Positions 1 through 8,435 of a DNA stretch of 57,614 bases are shown piece after piece. This DNA is from JAVKFF01 sp040226215. Its GTDB lineage: Bacteria; Pseudomonadota; Alphaproteobacteria; DSM-16000; Inquilinaceae. The notes under the pieces were generated by a model. The model was given only the letters and a program-made list of their open reading frames with translations. It did no database searches and was not told where the DNA came from. Within the stretch, counting starts at the first letter, position 1. Each line of letters starts with the position of its first letter. The stretch is from contig JAVKFF010000236.1 in assembly GCA_040226215.1 (NCBI GenBank), positions 1 to 57,614 on the forward strand. The letters are read 5' to 3'. A program made the position numbers and the translations under genes.

Positions 1-698
1 CCCAGGAAGCTGAGGCTCGCTTCCAGAAGGATTGCCGCGCCCACTTGCAGGGTCGAGTTCACCACTACCGGCTGGATGCCGTTGGGCAGGATGTGGCGAA
101 ACAGGATCCTGAGATGTCCCGCACCGCCGGCACGGGCGGCGCGCACGAAGGCACGGCGCTTCAGCGAGAGCACCTGGGCGCGCACGATGCGGGCGTTGGA
201 CGGCCAGATGGTGATGCCGACGACGAATGCGGCGACATAGATGTTGGCGCCCAGGAGCGCGCTCATCAGGATCACCAGGAACAGCATCGGGATCATCAGG
301 AAGAACTCGAAGACCCGCGACAGAACGTGGTCCACGACCCCGCCGAAATAGCCGGAGAGGGCGCCGAGCAGGGTACCGACGAGGAAGGAGATCGCCGCCG
401 CGCCGAAGGCGAAGCCGATCGAGACCTGGGTGCCGTAGACGATGCGGGCGAAGATGTCGCGGCCGAGATGGTCGGTTCCCAGCAGGTGGTCGGGACCGGG
501 CGGGCGCAGCGGCGGGCCGCCAAGCTCGAACGGCGTGAACTGGGTGATCAGCGGCGCCGCGATCGCCACCGCCAGCGCGAAGAGCAGCATCGACAGGCCG
601 ATCATGCCGCGCGGTCCGCGCCGGAACGAGCGCCAGGCCGCGCGCCAGCGCGCCCCGCCCGCCGGGTCTTCGTGGTGGAGGACGGCCGCGTCGCTCAT
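1..698 (-). CDS. DppC-type ABC transporter permease (3' end outside window)
   Basis: Inner-membrane permease subunit of a peptide/oligosaccharide (PepT-type) ABC importer. The readable 232 residues start MSDAAVLHHEDPAGG, followed by a first membrane segment (MIGLSMLLFALAVAIAAPLI). Next comes the DppC hallmark DHLLGTDHLGRDIFARIVYGT, several more membrane segments, and the EAA-like loop ARAGGAGHLRILFRHILPN that contacts the ATPase. The frame stays open to base 1, so the C-terminus lies outside the window. The start ATG overlaps the stop of the upstream permease (ATGA), which indicates translational coupling. No ATPase or binding protein for this system is in view; they probably lie beyond base 1. 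The substrate cannot be read from the sequence. Confidence 0.93.
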   Translation of the reverse strand, partial: MSDAAVLHHEDPAGGARWRAAWRSFRRGPRGMIGLSMLLFALAVAIAAPLITQFTPFELGGPPLRPPGPDHLLGTDHLGRDIFARIVYGTQVSIGFAFGAAAISFLVGTLLGALSGYFGGVVDHVLSRVFEFFLMIPMLFLVILMSALLGANIYVAAFVVGITIWPSNARIVRAQVLSLKRRAFVRAARAGGAGHLRILFRHILPNGIQPVVVNSTLQVGAAILLEASLSFL

Positions 699-1666
699 CG
701 CTTCGCGAGCTCCACCCGCGGGTCTAGCCAGCGGTAGACGAGGTCGGTGAGCAGGGTGGCGATCACCACGCACACAGAGGTGAAGATGAAGATGCCCATC
801 AGCATCGGGTAGTCGCGCCGGTCGATGCCCTCGAGCATCAGCCGGCCGATCCCCGGCCAGGAGAACACGGTCTCGGTGAGCAGGGCGCCGGAGACCGCGG
901 TGCCGAGGGTGAGGCCGATCATGGTGACGCTAGGTAACAGCGCGTTGCGCAAGGCGTGCCGGCGGAACACCAGCCGGTCGCTCAGCCCCTTGGCGCGGGC
1001 GGTGGTGACGAAGTCGGCATTCATCACCTCGAGCACGCTGGATCGGGTGATCCGGAAGAAGATCGGCAGGATCCAGGCCAGCATCAGCGTGCCGGCGGGC
1101 AGGATCAGGTGGGTCAGCACGTCCGCAATCAGTGGCCAGCCCTCTGTTGGGCCCATGATCGAACGCATGCTGGAGGTCGGCAGCAGCCCCCATTCCACGC
1201 CGAACAGCAGGATGGCCACGAGGCCGAGCCAGAAGACCGGCACCGAGTAGAGGATCGAGGTGGTGGTGACGAGCGCGAAATCACCGACGCTGCCCGGTCG
1301 GCGCGCAGCGAATACGCCGAGCGCCATGCCAAGGAGGATGCCGAGGATCTGCGCGGTGAGCACCAGGATCAGCGTCGCCGGCAGGCGTTCCAGGATGACG
1401 TCGAGGACGGGACGGTTGTAGTCGTAGGAGTAGCCGAGATCGCCGCTCAAGACCGACCCCAGATAGGCGAAGAGCTGGACCGGTATCGGCTGGTCGAGGC
1501 CGTAGCGCGCCCGGGTCTGCTCCACCAGTTCCTGGGTGGCGAAATCGCCCGCCATGATCTGCGCTGGATCGCCCGGGGCGATGCGGATCAGCACGAAATT
1601 GAAGACGATGATGAACAGGATCGTCGGGACGACTTGCAGCAGGCGGACGGTGATGTAGCGCTTCAT
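695..1666 (-). CDS. DppB-type ABC transporter permease
   Basis: A 323-aa inner-membrane permease, full length for the DppB/OppB family. It opens with MKRYITVRLLQVVPTILFIIV and then the family signature RIAPGDPA (about residues 28-35). The EAA loop is VTTARAKGLSDRLVFRRHALRNALLP (about 225-250), and the end DLVYRWLDPRVEL is typical. It overlaps the DppC-type gene by four bases. It follows the IclR gene after only 13 bases, so the regulator and both permeases probably form one transcript. The import substrate is unknown. Dpp-type systems beside IclR regulators often carry sugar acids or oligosaccharides rather than peptides, but that is inference here. Confidence 0.95.
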   Translation of the reverse strand: MKRYITVRLLQVVPTILFIIVFNFVLIRIAPGDPAQIMAGDFATQELVEQTRARYGLDQPIPVQLFAYLGSVLSGDLGYSYDYNRPVLDVILERLPATLILVLTAQILGILLGMALGVFAARRPGSVGDFALVTTTSILYSVPVFWLGLVAILLFGVEWGLLPTSSMRSIMGPTEGWPLIADVLTHLILPAGTLMLAWILPIFFRITRSSVLEVMNADFVTTARAKGLSDRLVFRRHALRNALLPSVTMIGLTLGTAVSGALLTETVFSWPGIGRLMLEGIDRRDYPMLMGIFIFTSVCVVIATLLTDLVYRWLDPRVELAKR

Positions 1667-1679
1667 CGTCCCCGGACCG

Positions 1680-2525
1680 TCAACTCAGATAGGAGGTCAG
1701 CGCCGGCAGGGCTGCCGAGGTCAGTTCGACCATGTGGCAGGCGCGCAGCAGGGCATCGGCCGCCTGGCGCTCCTTTTCCTCGGTCACCCAGCGGCTGTGG
1801 CAGTAGAGATTGATGCCAGCGATGATGCGGTCCTGCGGCCCGCGCAATGGTGCGGTAATGCCGAACAAGCCATGTGCCGTCTCGTCGCCCGAGCGCATGT
1901 AGCCCCGCTCGATGCTCTTGCGGATGTCCACCTCGAGCGACGCCCGGTCGGTGATCGTCGTGTCGGTGAAACGGCGATACGGTTCGTCGCCGAGCAGTTC
2001 CGACCACTGCTCCCTCGGCGTGGCCATGAGGAGCAGCTTGCCGGAAGTGGATGTGTGGATCGGGCTGGCCACTTCGGCGCCATAGGTGCGGGTGATGCGA
2101 TCGCGGCCCAGGACGAGATCGAGGGTAATCCGGTGGCGGCCGATCAGCACGAAGAGGGTCGCGGTCATGCTGGTCTCCGCCATCAAGTCGACCAGATAGC
2201 CGTGGCAGTCGAGCCGCAGCGCGATCAGCGGATGCTGGAAGCCGAACGGCATGACCAGATTGGGACCGACGATATAGGTCTTCGCCGGATCGATTCGCAG
2301 CGCGTAGCCACTCTCCACCAGAACCTTGAGAGCGCGCAGTACCGTGGAGGTGTCGAGACCGATGCCATCGGCGATCTCGCCGAGCGGAAGGGGCCGGCTT
2401 GCGTTGCGTAGGAAATCAAGAACCAATAGTCCCCGCTGCAACACGCCGGTGGGCGCTTCCGTACCTTGGGAGGTGGTGGCGAGTGCGCCATCAATGTCAT
2501 TCATCGGCATATCCATTTCATTCAT
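1680..2525 (-). CDS. IclR family transcriptional regulator
   Basis: A 281-aa regulator. An N-terminal winged helix-turn-helix occupies roughly residues 27-85 (GVLQRGLLVLDFLRNASRPLPLGEIADGIGLDTSTVLRALKVL). The IclR effector-binding domain follows, with the typical TSTSGKLLLMATPREQW and RGYMRSGDETAHGLFGITAPL segments. Several Met codons lie close together at the start (MNEMDMPMND); the first was chosen, but a later one is possible. It probably controls the permease genes immediately downstream on the same strand in response to a small organic ligand. Autoregulation from the 2526-3108 gap is likely but no operator was recognised. Confidence 0.93.
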   Translation of the reverse strand: MNEMDMPMNDIDGALATTSQGTEAPTGVLQRGLLVLDFLRNASRPLPLGEIADGIGLDTSTVLRALKVLVESGYALRIDPAKTYIVGPNLVMPFGFQHPLIALRLDCHGYLVDLMAETSMTATLFVLIGRHRITLDLVLGRDRITRTYGAEVASPIHTSTSGKLLLMATPREQWSELLGDEPYRRFTDTTITDRASLEVDIRKSIERGYMRSGDETAHGLFGITAPLRGPQDRIIAGINLYCHSRWVTEEKERQAADALLRACHMVELTSAALPALTSYLS

Positions 2526-3108
2526 TAAAACGACTATCTCAAAAATGAGTCAAGCGGATTGAACTGTCCCGATCTGAACACGGGGCCCGCCGCGATCCGC
2601 TCGACTGTCAATTCATCCAGCAAATCGAATTCGACCTGACCCGACCTGCTGGGACGTGCCAGTGCTCGGCCTAATGACCTTGTTCGAGGTAGAGAACGTT
2701 GGATGCCAGCCCCTTTCCCTCCGCCAATTCTCCCAAGAGAAATGTCTCTCCACTTTGAGACATTGACAGCGAATGGCCAATCTCACTGCGCGATTGTGGG
2801 AGGAGCTGTTGACAAGCGTCTGAGTCTATCTGGAAAATTTTCGTCTCTGATCACCCGTACTCTCTGAATGTGTGGACTGGGCTGCTTCAGTACATAACCT
2901 TAACCATCTGATATTGCTGTACCTATTTAGCTCGTCGTGCGGTGGGAATTGACATGCCGTTTGCTATCCGAGAGCACCTGCCGTCGAATGTTTGTTCACG
3001 ATGCTGGAGCCAGGTTGATGAGCAGTCGTAGGCAGCCCGACGCTAGATGTTCCTATGGCGTCACCGCGCCATCCAATGGAGATTTAGGTTCTTGGATTGG
3101 AAGACGAA
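2526..3108. other. Intergenic stretch upstream of the TIR gene
   Basis: No credible gene lies in these 583 bases. The composition changes from G+C-rich to visibly A+T-richer towards 3100, which marks the left edge of acquired DNA. The stretch contains copy A of a dispersed repeat (2693-2830). The remainder should carry the promoters of the leftward IclR operon and of the rightward TIR gene; no clear -35/-10 pair was assigned. Confidence 0.6.
2693..2830 (+). repeat. Dispersed repeat, copy A (tRNA-Ser-3'-end-like core)
   Basis: The core at about 2693-2736 shares the string TCCCTCCGCCAATT with copies at 22425 and 40492, in the same orientation and with the same lead-in (GAGAACGTTGGA). Similarity with the 40492 copy continues in patches to a second block, GCTGTTGAC-AGCGTC (about 2808-2823), so this copy is about 130 bases long. 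The core resembles the 3' end of a tRNA-Ser gene (acceptor strand plus CCA). The T-loop does not match a tRNA and no cloverleaf is present. Its origin as an integration (att) scar is inference. Confidence 0.6.
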
Positions 3109-3576
3109 ATGACTGAAACCAAAAACGTGTTCATAAGCCATATTCACAAAGATGATCACCGACTGCAAAAGCCGAAAGATTTGCTTGCACCAAAGGGTAT
3201 CCAGATTCGGGACTCATCAATTCATACTGGGAAATTCAATAAAGCCAAAGATGAGAACTACATAAAAACACAAATACTCGCTCCAGCAATAAACTGGTCT
3301 GGCGTGTTCATATGTTACGTTTCTCCGCAGACGAAAGACAGCAAGTGGGTGAACTGGGAAATCGAATACGCGGCGAAGCAGGGAAAACGAATTGTGGGGG
3401 GTTGGGAGCACGGAGAGAACGAGTGCAATCTTCCCACTGCACTTAAAGAGTACGCTGATGCCCTTGTTGGTTGGAATAGCGACGCAATCATCGACGCTAT
3501 CAACGGTAAGGACCAGTGGGAGAAGCCAGATGGCGGGCCGTTCCCAACGGTGCCCCTCAAGCGGCATCCCTGCTAA
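3109..3576 (+). CDS. TIR-like (DUF1863/ThsB-type) domain protein
   Basis: A single-domain 155-aa protein with the MTH538 TIR-like fold. It has the first-strand motif NVFISHIHKDD (about residues 5-15) and RDSSIHTGKFNKAKDENYIK. It also has the strand VFICYVSPQTKDSKWVNWEIEYA, KRIVGGWEHGE, and the family-typical ending KRHPC, so it appears complete. Related proteins include ThsB of Thoeris anti-phage systems, which make NAD-derived signals, but no ThsA partner is in view. The ATG at 3109 is preceded by GGAAGA and is preferred over an in-frame TTG at 3097. The stop overlaps the next gene's start (TAATG). The A+T-richer composition suggests horizontal acquisition. Function in defence is inference. 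Confidence 0.85.
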   Translation: MTETKNVFISHIHKDDHRLQKPKDLLAPKGIQIRDSSIHTGKFNKAKDENYIKTQILAPAINWSGVFICYVSPQTKDSKWVNWEIEYAAKQGKRIVGGWEHGENECNLPTALKEYADALVGWNSDAIIDAINGKDQWEKPDGGPFPTVPLKRHPC

Positions 3577-3917
3577 TGGCCAGGATCTATTCATATGTGG
3601 TGCGCTACGATAGTGGGTTCGCGCCAAATCCCTTTTACGGGTACTGCACGCTTGCGACGTGCAAACCCGATATTCGGCGAAAGGCACAAGTAGGCGATTG
3701 GGTGGTGGGCAGCGGAAGCAACGACCGCCGCGTTAGACGCGGCGGTCATCGCGTATATGCCATGCGGGTCACCGAGACAATGACGATCGACGACTATGCA
3801 AGTGACGCATGATTTGGCTCGAAAAAGCCATTTCGACGTGGCAGCTGCAAACAGAGTTGCGGCGATAACATCTATTATCGCACCGCACCTGATGGCGATT
3901 GGTTGCAACGCGAATGA
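3576..3917 (+). pseudogene. Nmad2-type putative nucleotide-modification protein, interrupted
   Basis: The start (MARIYSYVVRYDSGFAPNPF, then CTLATCKPDIRR, QVGDWVVGSGS, RRGGHRVYAMRVTETM) matches Nmad2, a domain associated with nucleotide modification. Translation stops at TGA 3810-3812 after YASDA. Reading through in the same frame restores family sequence (RFGSKKPFRRGSCKQ and then GDNIYYR) if the TGA is taken as a mutated CGA arginine codon. A second stop lies at 3915-3917, and the rest of the usual 200-plus-residue protein is missing, replaced by sequence leading to the IS element. It overlaps the TIR gene by one base, so the two were once a coupled pair. It could instead make a 78-aa stub. 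Confidence 0.78.
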
Positions 3918-4018
3918 CCTGAGACCCGACTTTCCTCTGCTCAGAGGGTGAGTCCATTCGTCGATTTGCTGCGCTTCCCAACGTGCCCTCGGCCGAGGTT
4001 AGAGTTTTCCGGCCTTGT

Positions 4019-4822
4019 TCAGCGACACGGGCTGGCTGCGTGTGCTGGTTCGATCAGCGCTGCCGGGACCTTGTTCCCGATTGCGCCATGGGGTCGTTCC
4101 TCGTTGTAGTCTCTACGCCAAGCCTCCAGCTTTTCCGCCGCATCCGCAAGGCTCACGAACCAGTGCGCATTCAGGCATTCGGCCCGAAGCCGACCGTTAA
4201 ACGCCTCGATGAAGGCATTGTCGGTCGGCTTGCCCGGTCGCGAAAAGTCGAGCGTGACGCCGTGCTGGTAGGCCCACAGGTCCATGTCCCGCGAGACGAA
4301 CTCCGAGCCCTGATCGACACGGATCGTCTTCGGATAGCCCGTCTGCCGGCATACCTGTTCCAGGGTCCGCACGACGTCCTCGCCGCGATAGTTGAACCGC
4401 GGATCGAGAACCGGCACATAACGTGACCAGGTGTCGATGACGGTCAGCACCCGCAGCTTCCGGCCCGTGGCGAGCTGGTCGTGCACGAAGTCCATCGCCC
4501 ACACATCGTTCGGTCCGACCGCCAGCTGGCGGTCGTCGCGCAGCTTCGCCTTCACCCGTCGCTTCGGTGTCTTGTTGCGCAACTGCATGCCCATCTCCCT
4601 GTAGATCCGGTACGTCTTCTTCTGATTGATCGCCCAGCCCTCGCGCCGCAGCAGCACGTGCACGCGCCGGTAGCCGAAGCGCACGCGCGTCTGGCAAATC
4701 TCCCTGATCCGCTGTTCCACAGCGGCCTGACCGGGCCGACGCGATTTGTATCGGTAGGTCTTCGGATCGAACGCGATCACCGCACAGGCGCGGCGGATCG
4801 AGATCGACCACTCCGATCGCAT
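4019..4822 (-). CDS. IS3-family transposase OrfB (DDE integrase core)
   Basis: The catalytic half of the transposase. From the first ATG it has 267 aa with a helix-turn-helix_21 region (EICQTRVRFGYRRVHVLLRREGW) and an RNase H-like rve core. The core acidic residues are visible in WAMDFVHD, RVDQGSEFVS and the glutamate of DNAFIEAFNGRLRAECLN; the ending is YNEERPHGAIGNKVPAALI. Family sequence continues upstream of the ATG in the same frame (GRKITLVDAM) into the end of OrfA. OrfB is therefore probably made as an OrfAB fusion by -1 frameshifting near GCGAAAGC at the OrfA end (about 4858-4866). Confidence 0.93.
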   Translation of the reverse strand: MRSEWSISIRRACAVIAFDPKTYRYKSRRPGQAAVEQRIREICQTRVRFGYRRVHVLLRREGWAINQKKTYRIYREMGMQLRNKTPKRRVKAKLRDDRQLAVGPNDVWAMDFVHDQLATGRKLRVLTVIDTWSRYVPVLDPRFNYRGEDVVRTLEQVCRQTGYPKTIRVDQGSEFVSRDMDLWAYQHGVTLDFSRPGKPTDNAFIEAFNGRLRAECLNAHWFVSLADAAEKLEAWRRDYNEERPHGAIGNKVPAALIEPAHAASPCR

Positions 4823-4854
4823 CGCATCGACCAGCGTTATCTTCCGGCCAGGCC

Positions 4855-5121
4855 TCAGAGCTTTCGCTTGACGACGTCCTGCAGCATCTCCTTGTCCAGA
4901 GACAGGTCGGCCACGATCTTCTTCAGCCGCGCATTCTCGTGCTCGAGTTCGCGCAGACGCCGCATCTCCGACGGCATCAGACCCGCATACTTCTTCTTCC
5001 AGTTGAAGTACGTCGCCTGGCTGATGCCCGCCTGGCGGCAGACCTCCGCCACCGGCGTGCCGTCCTCGCCCTGCTTGCTGATGAACGCCTTCTGTGCGTC
5101 CGTGAAACGCGATGCCTTCAT
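4855..5121 (-). CDS. IS3-family transposase OrfA
   Basis: An 88-aa DNA-binding half of an IS3 transposase. It has a helix-turn-helix (FTDAQKAFISKQGEDGTPVAEVCRQAGISQATYFNWKKKY) followed by a leucine-zipper-like coiled coil (LRELEHENARLKKIVADLSLDKEML) and the family ending DVVKRKL. It recognises the element ends and pairs with OrfB. OrfB lies in the -1 frame and its family similarity begins as OrfA ends, as expected for programmed frameshifting. Confidence 0.93.
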   Translation of the reverse strand: MKASRFTDAQKAFISKQGEDGTPVAEVCRQAGISQATYFNWKKKYAGLMPSEMRRLRELEHENARLKKIVADLSLDKEMLQDVVKRKL

Positions 5122-5206
5122 CGCTCTCCGCTCCTCTCCCAGCCAGGGATGCAGACGCGGAAAACTCTAACTCAAATCGGGGGCGTTTCCGGGAAGCAGA
5201 TCACCG

Positions 5207-6484
5207 TCAATCGCGTTCGGCTCGGTAACGCTCCTCCGACAGGTGCGAAGACCAGCCGACCCGACGCATCGCCAGGATCCCAAACACCGGACCCAGGGCG
5301 AGCAGGACAATGACGACCGGCCAGCCGCCGATGCCCGCGATCAGCGGGGCCGCCTGTACCGTCACGGTCGTCATCAGGAATCCCAGCGACGCCTGAAATG
5401 TCAGCAGGCTCCCGGTCAGTTCCGGTGGCGCGTTATCGGCGACCAGCGCGGAAAACTGTGGTGAGTCCGGCACCACAGCCGCGCCCCAGACAATCATCAG
5501 CAGCGCTGTTAGCCACACGGGGCCGCCGAAGGTCACGGCGGTCAGCAGGCCGGCGATTCCGCTGATTGCCAAGGCCGCCGTTGCGACGCGGGCCTTTCCG
5601 ACCCGATCGGCCATCAAGCCTGTCCACACGCAGGCGGGCGTCGCCGCCAGGATGCAGATGAACGCAGTCAGTTTGCCGAGGCTGACCGCGTCGTCCGCGT
5701 CCATGCGTGCTGCAAAAGAGGTCGCCGCGATCACCCCGGCCCAGGTCCAGAATGCAATGAACTCCCACATGTGGCCGAGATAGCCGAGGATGGCGGCGCG
5801 GATCCGACGGTTGCTCCAGGCGAGCCAGATGGCGCGGGTGCGAAACGTTGTTGCCCGCGAGTGGTGCGGACCGAGAGAAACCAACAAGATCAGGGCGCCG
5901 CTGGCGGCGGCGAGGATCGATCCGAGCGTGACTGCAAGGCGCCAGTCGCTCCCGCCGACCCATGCCAGCAGGTAGGGAATGGCCTGACCGGCGACCAACG
6001 CACCCACCAGACCGCCCATGAGCAGTCCGCGCCGCTCCACGCTCCAGCCGACGGCGATCTTCATCGAAACCGGCCAGGTCCCGGCCATCAGGATGCCGGC
6101 CACAAATCGTAGGCCGATGGCTTCGAGGCCGCCGATAGGCACCGCCAGCAGCCCCGCATTGGCGATGGCGGTTCCGGTGACGCAGCAGGCGAACACCCGT
6201 CGAGGATCAAAGCGATCGGGAATGCCGGTCAGCGCGAAGACGAGAGCGCCGGTACCAAAACCTGCGGGCACAACGCTGGACAGCCAGGCGAGCTGCGTTT
6301 CGTCCAGGCTGGACTCGCCCACCATGTCAGGCAGCACGGCCGCGGTCATGTACCACAGGCTCATGCCCGACATGGTGGCAACGAGCAAAAGGCAGATGTT
6401 GAGCGGCTTGTTGCGCACCGGTCGCGCCTCCCGGTCACTCTGGAAGGGGCTGCCCCGCCCAGAACGGTCGATGCGAAACGACAA
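5207..6484 (-). CDS. MFS transporter
   Basis: A 425-aa inner-membrane secondary transporter with about 12 hydrophobic segments. The first is LNICLLLVATMSGMSLWYMTAAVLP (about residues 27-50). An MFS-like loop (GIPDRFDPRR) follows segment 2 and a second one (MADRVGKARVA) lies in the C-terminal half. The 27-residue polar N-terminal extension may be untranslated if a later start is used. The overall appearance is that of a small-molecule or drug exporter, but the substrate is not predictable. It is monocistronic, and its 3' end lies about 35 bases from the IS3 element without being disrupted. Confidence 0.88.
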   Translation of the reverse strand: MSFRIDRSGRGSPFQSDREARPVRNKPLNICLLLVATMSGMSLWYMTAAVLPDMVGESSLDETQLAWLSSVVPAGFGTGALVFALTGIPDRFDPRRVFACCVTGTAIANAGLLAVPIGGLEAIGLRFVAGILMAGTWPVSMKIAVGWSVERRGLLMGGLVGALVAGQAIPYLLAWVGGSDWRLAVTLGSILAAASGALILLVSLGPHHSRATTFRTRAIWLAWSNRRIRAAILGYLGHMWEFIAFWTWAGVIAATSFAARMDADDAVSLGKLTAFICILAATPACVWTGLMADRVGKARVATAALAISGIAGLLTAVTFGGPVWLTALLMIVWGAAVVPDSPQFSALVADNAPPELTGSLLTFQASLGFLMTTVTVQAAPLIAGIGGWPVVIVLLALGPVFGILAMRRVGWSSHLSEERYRAERD

Positions 6485-6767
6485 GTTTCCCGGACACCGC
6501 GGCAGCCGAGAAATTCTACGTCAAAATGCGTTCTGCGATGAGAGCCATGGTCGCGTCGTGTCCATCGAGCCGGCCCCCGGTTTACCCGACGTCCGGAATT
6601 CAGCTTCTAAAACTGGAAGATCGAGATTCCGCGCCTTTGAAGTGAAGGGTTGCGAGCCGCTTGTATCTCCATTCCTCAGATACTGCTGATGCGGAGAAGA
6701 TCACCAGCCATGCCCTTGTTGTCGGTGATGATTCAGCTGGGTCGTCTCAACGCGCTGTCCCTTCGCT

Positions 6768-7577
6768 CTATGCCAATGCGCTGTCCTGGAGATGGAAGCT
6801 GTAGGTGCACACCGCCCGGAAGCCGATCCGTTCATAGATCGGTCGGCCCATGGCGGAGGCCTGAAGAACGCCGACGTGATTCCCGCGCTGGCGGCCTTCC
6901 CACAGGACCAGTTCGGTCATGTAGCGACCGATGCCGCGGCGGCGGGCACCGTCGATGGTGGCGATGGCGTAGACGCCGGCGACACCGCCGTCGGTAACCA
7001 GCGCCGCGCTGGCGACCGGCTGCCCGTCGAGCAGCCCGATATAGCGGTGTTGCGCACGATAGTCGGGATCGGTCAATCGCGCCTCGATCGCGGCAAACGC
7101 GTCGGCGGCCGGTTCGGCGAAGTTGGTGCCGAGCGCACAGATTCTGCCCCACAGCCTCTGCAAGTCGGTCGAGTCCACCTTTCGGATCGTCAGACCGGAG
7201 GGTGCCGCCGGCTCGCCGGCAATCGCGGCGAGATCGATCACCATGCCGGGCATCGCCCCGGCTGGCGGCAAGCCGCGCCCAGCCAGCGCATCCGGCAGCC
7301 GGGTATCCGAACGCGGTCCGACCCACCAGAGGGCAGGGGCGCCCGCGGCGGCGATGCAGCGGCCGAGTTCGGCATGGGTGTCGAGCACCGACTCTGGCGT
7401 GCCGGCGGTGCGTACCACGCCGTTGCAGATCGGGTGCGGGACCCCGGTGTAGAACCAGACCAGATCCGGCGAGGCTTCGAGGCGACAGCCCTCGGCGCGG
7501 CCATAGGATGACCAGAACGCCACCAGATTGTCGTCGAGCCCGGAGATCAGATCGGGCGAGGAGATTGAGCGGATCAT
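6768..7577 (-). CDS. GNAT family N-acetyltransferase
   Basis: A 269-aa cytosolic protein. The C-terminal half holds a GNAT fold: VASAALVTDGGVAGVYAIATIDGARRRGIGRYMTELVLWEG contains the acetyl-CoA pyrophosphate loop (R-R-G-I-G, about residues 215-222), and the last strand is YERIGFRAVCTYSFHL. The N-terminal half is an extra domain of the type found in two-domain GNATs. The ATG at 7577 was chosen because GGAG precedes it by 8 bases and a 30-residue upstream extension is low-complexity. The acetyl acceptor is unknown. Confidence 0.88.
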   Translation of the reverse strand: MIRSISSPDLISGLDDNLVAFWSSYGRAEGCRLEASPDLVWFYTGVPHPICNGVVRTAGTPESVLDTHAELGRCIAAAGAPALWWVGPRSDTRLPDALAGRGLPPAGAMPGMVIDLAAIAGEPAAPSGLTIRKVDSTDLQRLWGRICALGTNFAEPAADAFAAIEARLTDPDYRAQHRYIGLLDGQPVASAALVTDGGVAGVYAIATIDGARRRGIGRYMTELVLWEGRQRGNHVGVLQASAMGRPIYERIGFRAVCTYSFHLQDSALA

Positions 7578-7793
7578 GCCAGACACTCCAGATGTCCCAG
7601 CCGAACACGCGGTGAGCGCACCGGCGGCTGAAGCTGCTGCGCCTTCGGGATGCCGATAGCGTCCCACCGTACGGGCCGCTTGTCACGGCCCGGCAGCAGG
7701 CGTCGGGCGAGAGGCCGCGATGCGATGGACGAAGCGCCTTGTGATCACGGCGCGGCGGCGTGATGGTTCTCGTTCCTGCACCGGAGGCCCACG

Positions 7794-8435
7794 ATGCCTT
7801 TCACGGTCGACGCGTTCTTCGCCGTCTTCGCGGACTACAATGCCGCCATCTGGCCACTGCAGATTCTAGCATATCTCGGCGGTCTGGTCGCTCTGCTGCT
7901 TCTGCGGAACCCGTCTCGGCACGCGGATGCGGTGATCCTGTCGATCCTCGCGGCGATGTGGCTGGTCAACGGAGTGGCCTACCACCTCGGGCACTTCACC
8001 GCGATCAATCCGGCCGCCTGGCTGTTCGGTACGCTGTTCATGCTGCAGGCGGCTCTGGTAGGGGCCGCCCGGTGGCTGTGGCCAAGTCTGGCGATCTTCA
8101 CGCAAAAGCCGCGATGGGTCAGGCTTGTAGCCGCCATCCTGATCGCCTACGCCCTGGTCCTCTACCCGGCGATCGGCCATCTCGCTGGTCACCGCTATCC
8201 GGCGGTGCCGCTGTTCGATGTGGCGCCGTGCCCGACAACGATCTTCACCATCGGCGTCCTGCTGCTTGGCCGCTGGCAGACCGTCCGCTGGCTGCTGATC
8301 GTGCCGGTGCTGTGGTCGGCGATCGGCGGTTCAGCGGCCGTTCTGTTGGACGTGCCCCAGGACTACATGCTGATCGCCTCCGGTCTGATCGTCATCGCGC
8401 ACGCCCTTGCCGGGAACCGAGCTCAGGTTCCTTGA
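7794..8435 (+). CDS. DUF6064 family integral membrane protein
   Basis: A 213-aa membrane protein with about six or seven hydrophobic helices. The conserved pieces are YNAAIWPLQ near the start, HFTAINPAAWLFGTLFMLQ (about residues 63-81), YPAIGHLAGHRYPAVPLF and DVAPCPTTIFTIGVLLL, with GGSAAVLLDVPQDYML near the end. These match the DUF6064 family, whose function is unknown. The gene stands alone, just before the copper island, with no obvious operon partner. Confidence 0.85.
   Translation: MPFTVDAFFAVFADYNAAIWPLQILAYLGGLVALLLLRNPSRHADAVILSILAAMWLVNGVAYHLGHFTAINPAAWLFGTLFMLQAALVGAARWLWPSLAIFTQKPRWVRLVAAILIAYALVLYPAIGHLAGHRYPAVPLFDVAPCPTTIFTIGVLLLGRWQTVRWLLIVPVLWSAIGGSAAVLLDVPQDYMLIASGLIVIAHALAGNRAQVP

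Larger units (their letters stand above)
3998..5171 (-). mobile_element. IS3-family insertion sequence (IS407-like organisation)
   Basis: Two overlapping-phase transposase genes on the minus strand are bounded by matching inverted ends: GTTAGAGTTTTCC at 3998-4010 and its complement at 5159-5171. The outermost bases of the two ends differ by a one-base offset, so the exact termini are uncertain. No 3-4 bp target duplication is evident. Both reading frames are intact, so the copy may still be mobile or may have lost one terminus. It sits at the truncated 3' end of the Nmad2-type gene and just beyond the stop of the MFS gene. Confidence 0.85.

Noticed and set aside
45..737. A 230-codon plus-strand open frame at the window start
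   Set aside because: The translation is low-complexity, rich in Arg, Gly, Asp and Glu. The opposite strand encodes an unmistakable DppC-type permease.
2693..2736. tRNA-Ser gene
   Set aside because: Only the acceptor/T-stem 3' strand is matched. No anticodon arm, D arm or TTCGAAT-like T loop could be found at any of the three repeat copies.
3109..3917. Complete Thoeris system
   Set aside because: No ThsA (SIR2/SLOG or TM-SLOG) gene is present, and the neighbouring Nmad2-type gene is interrupted.
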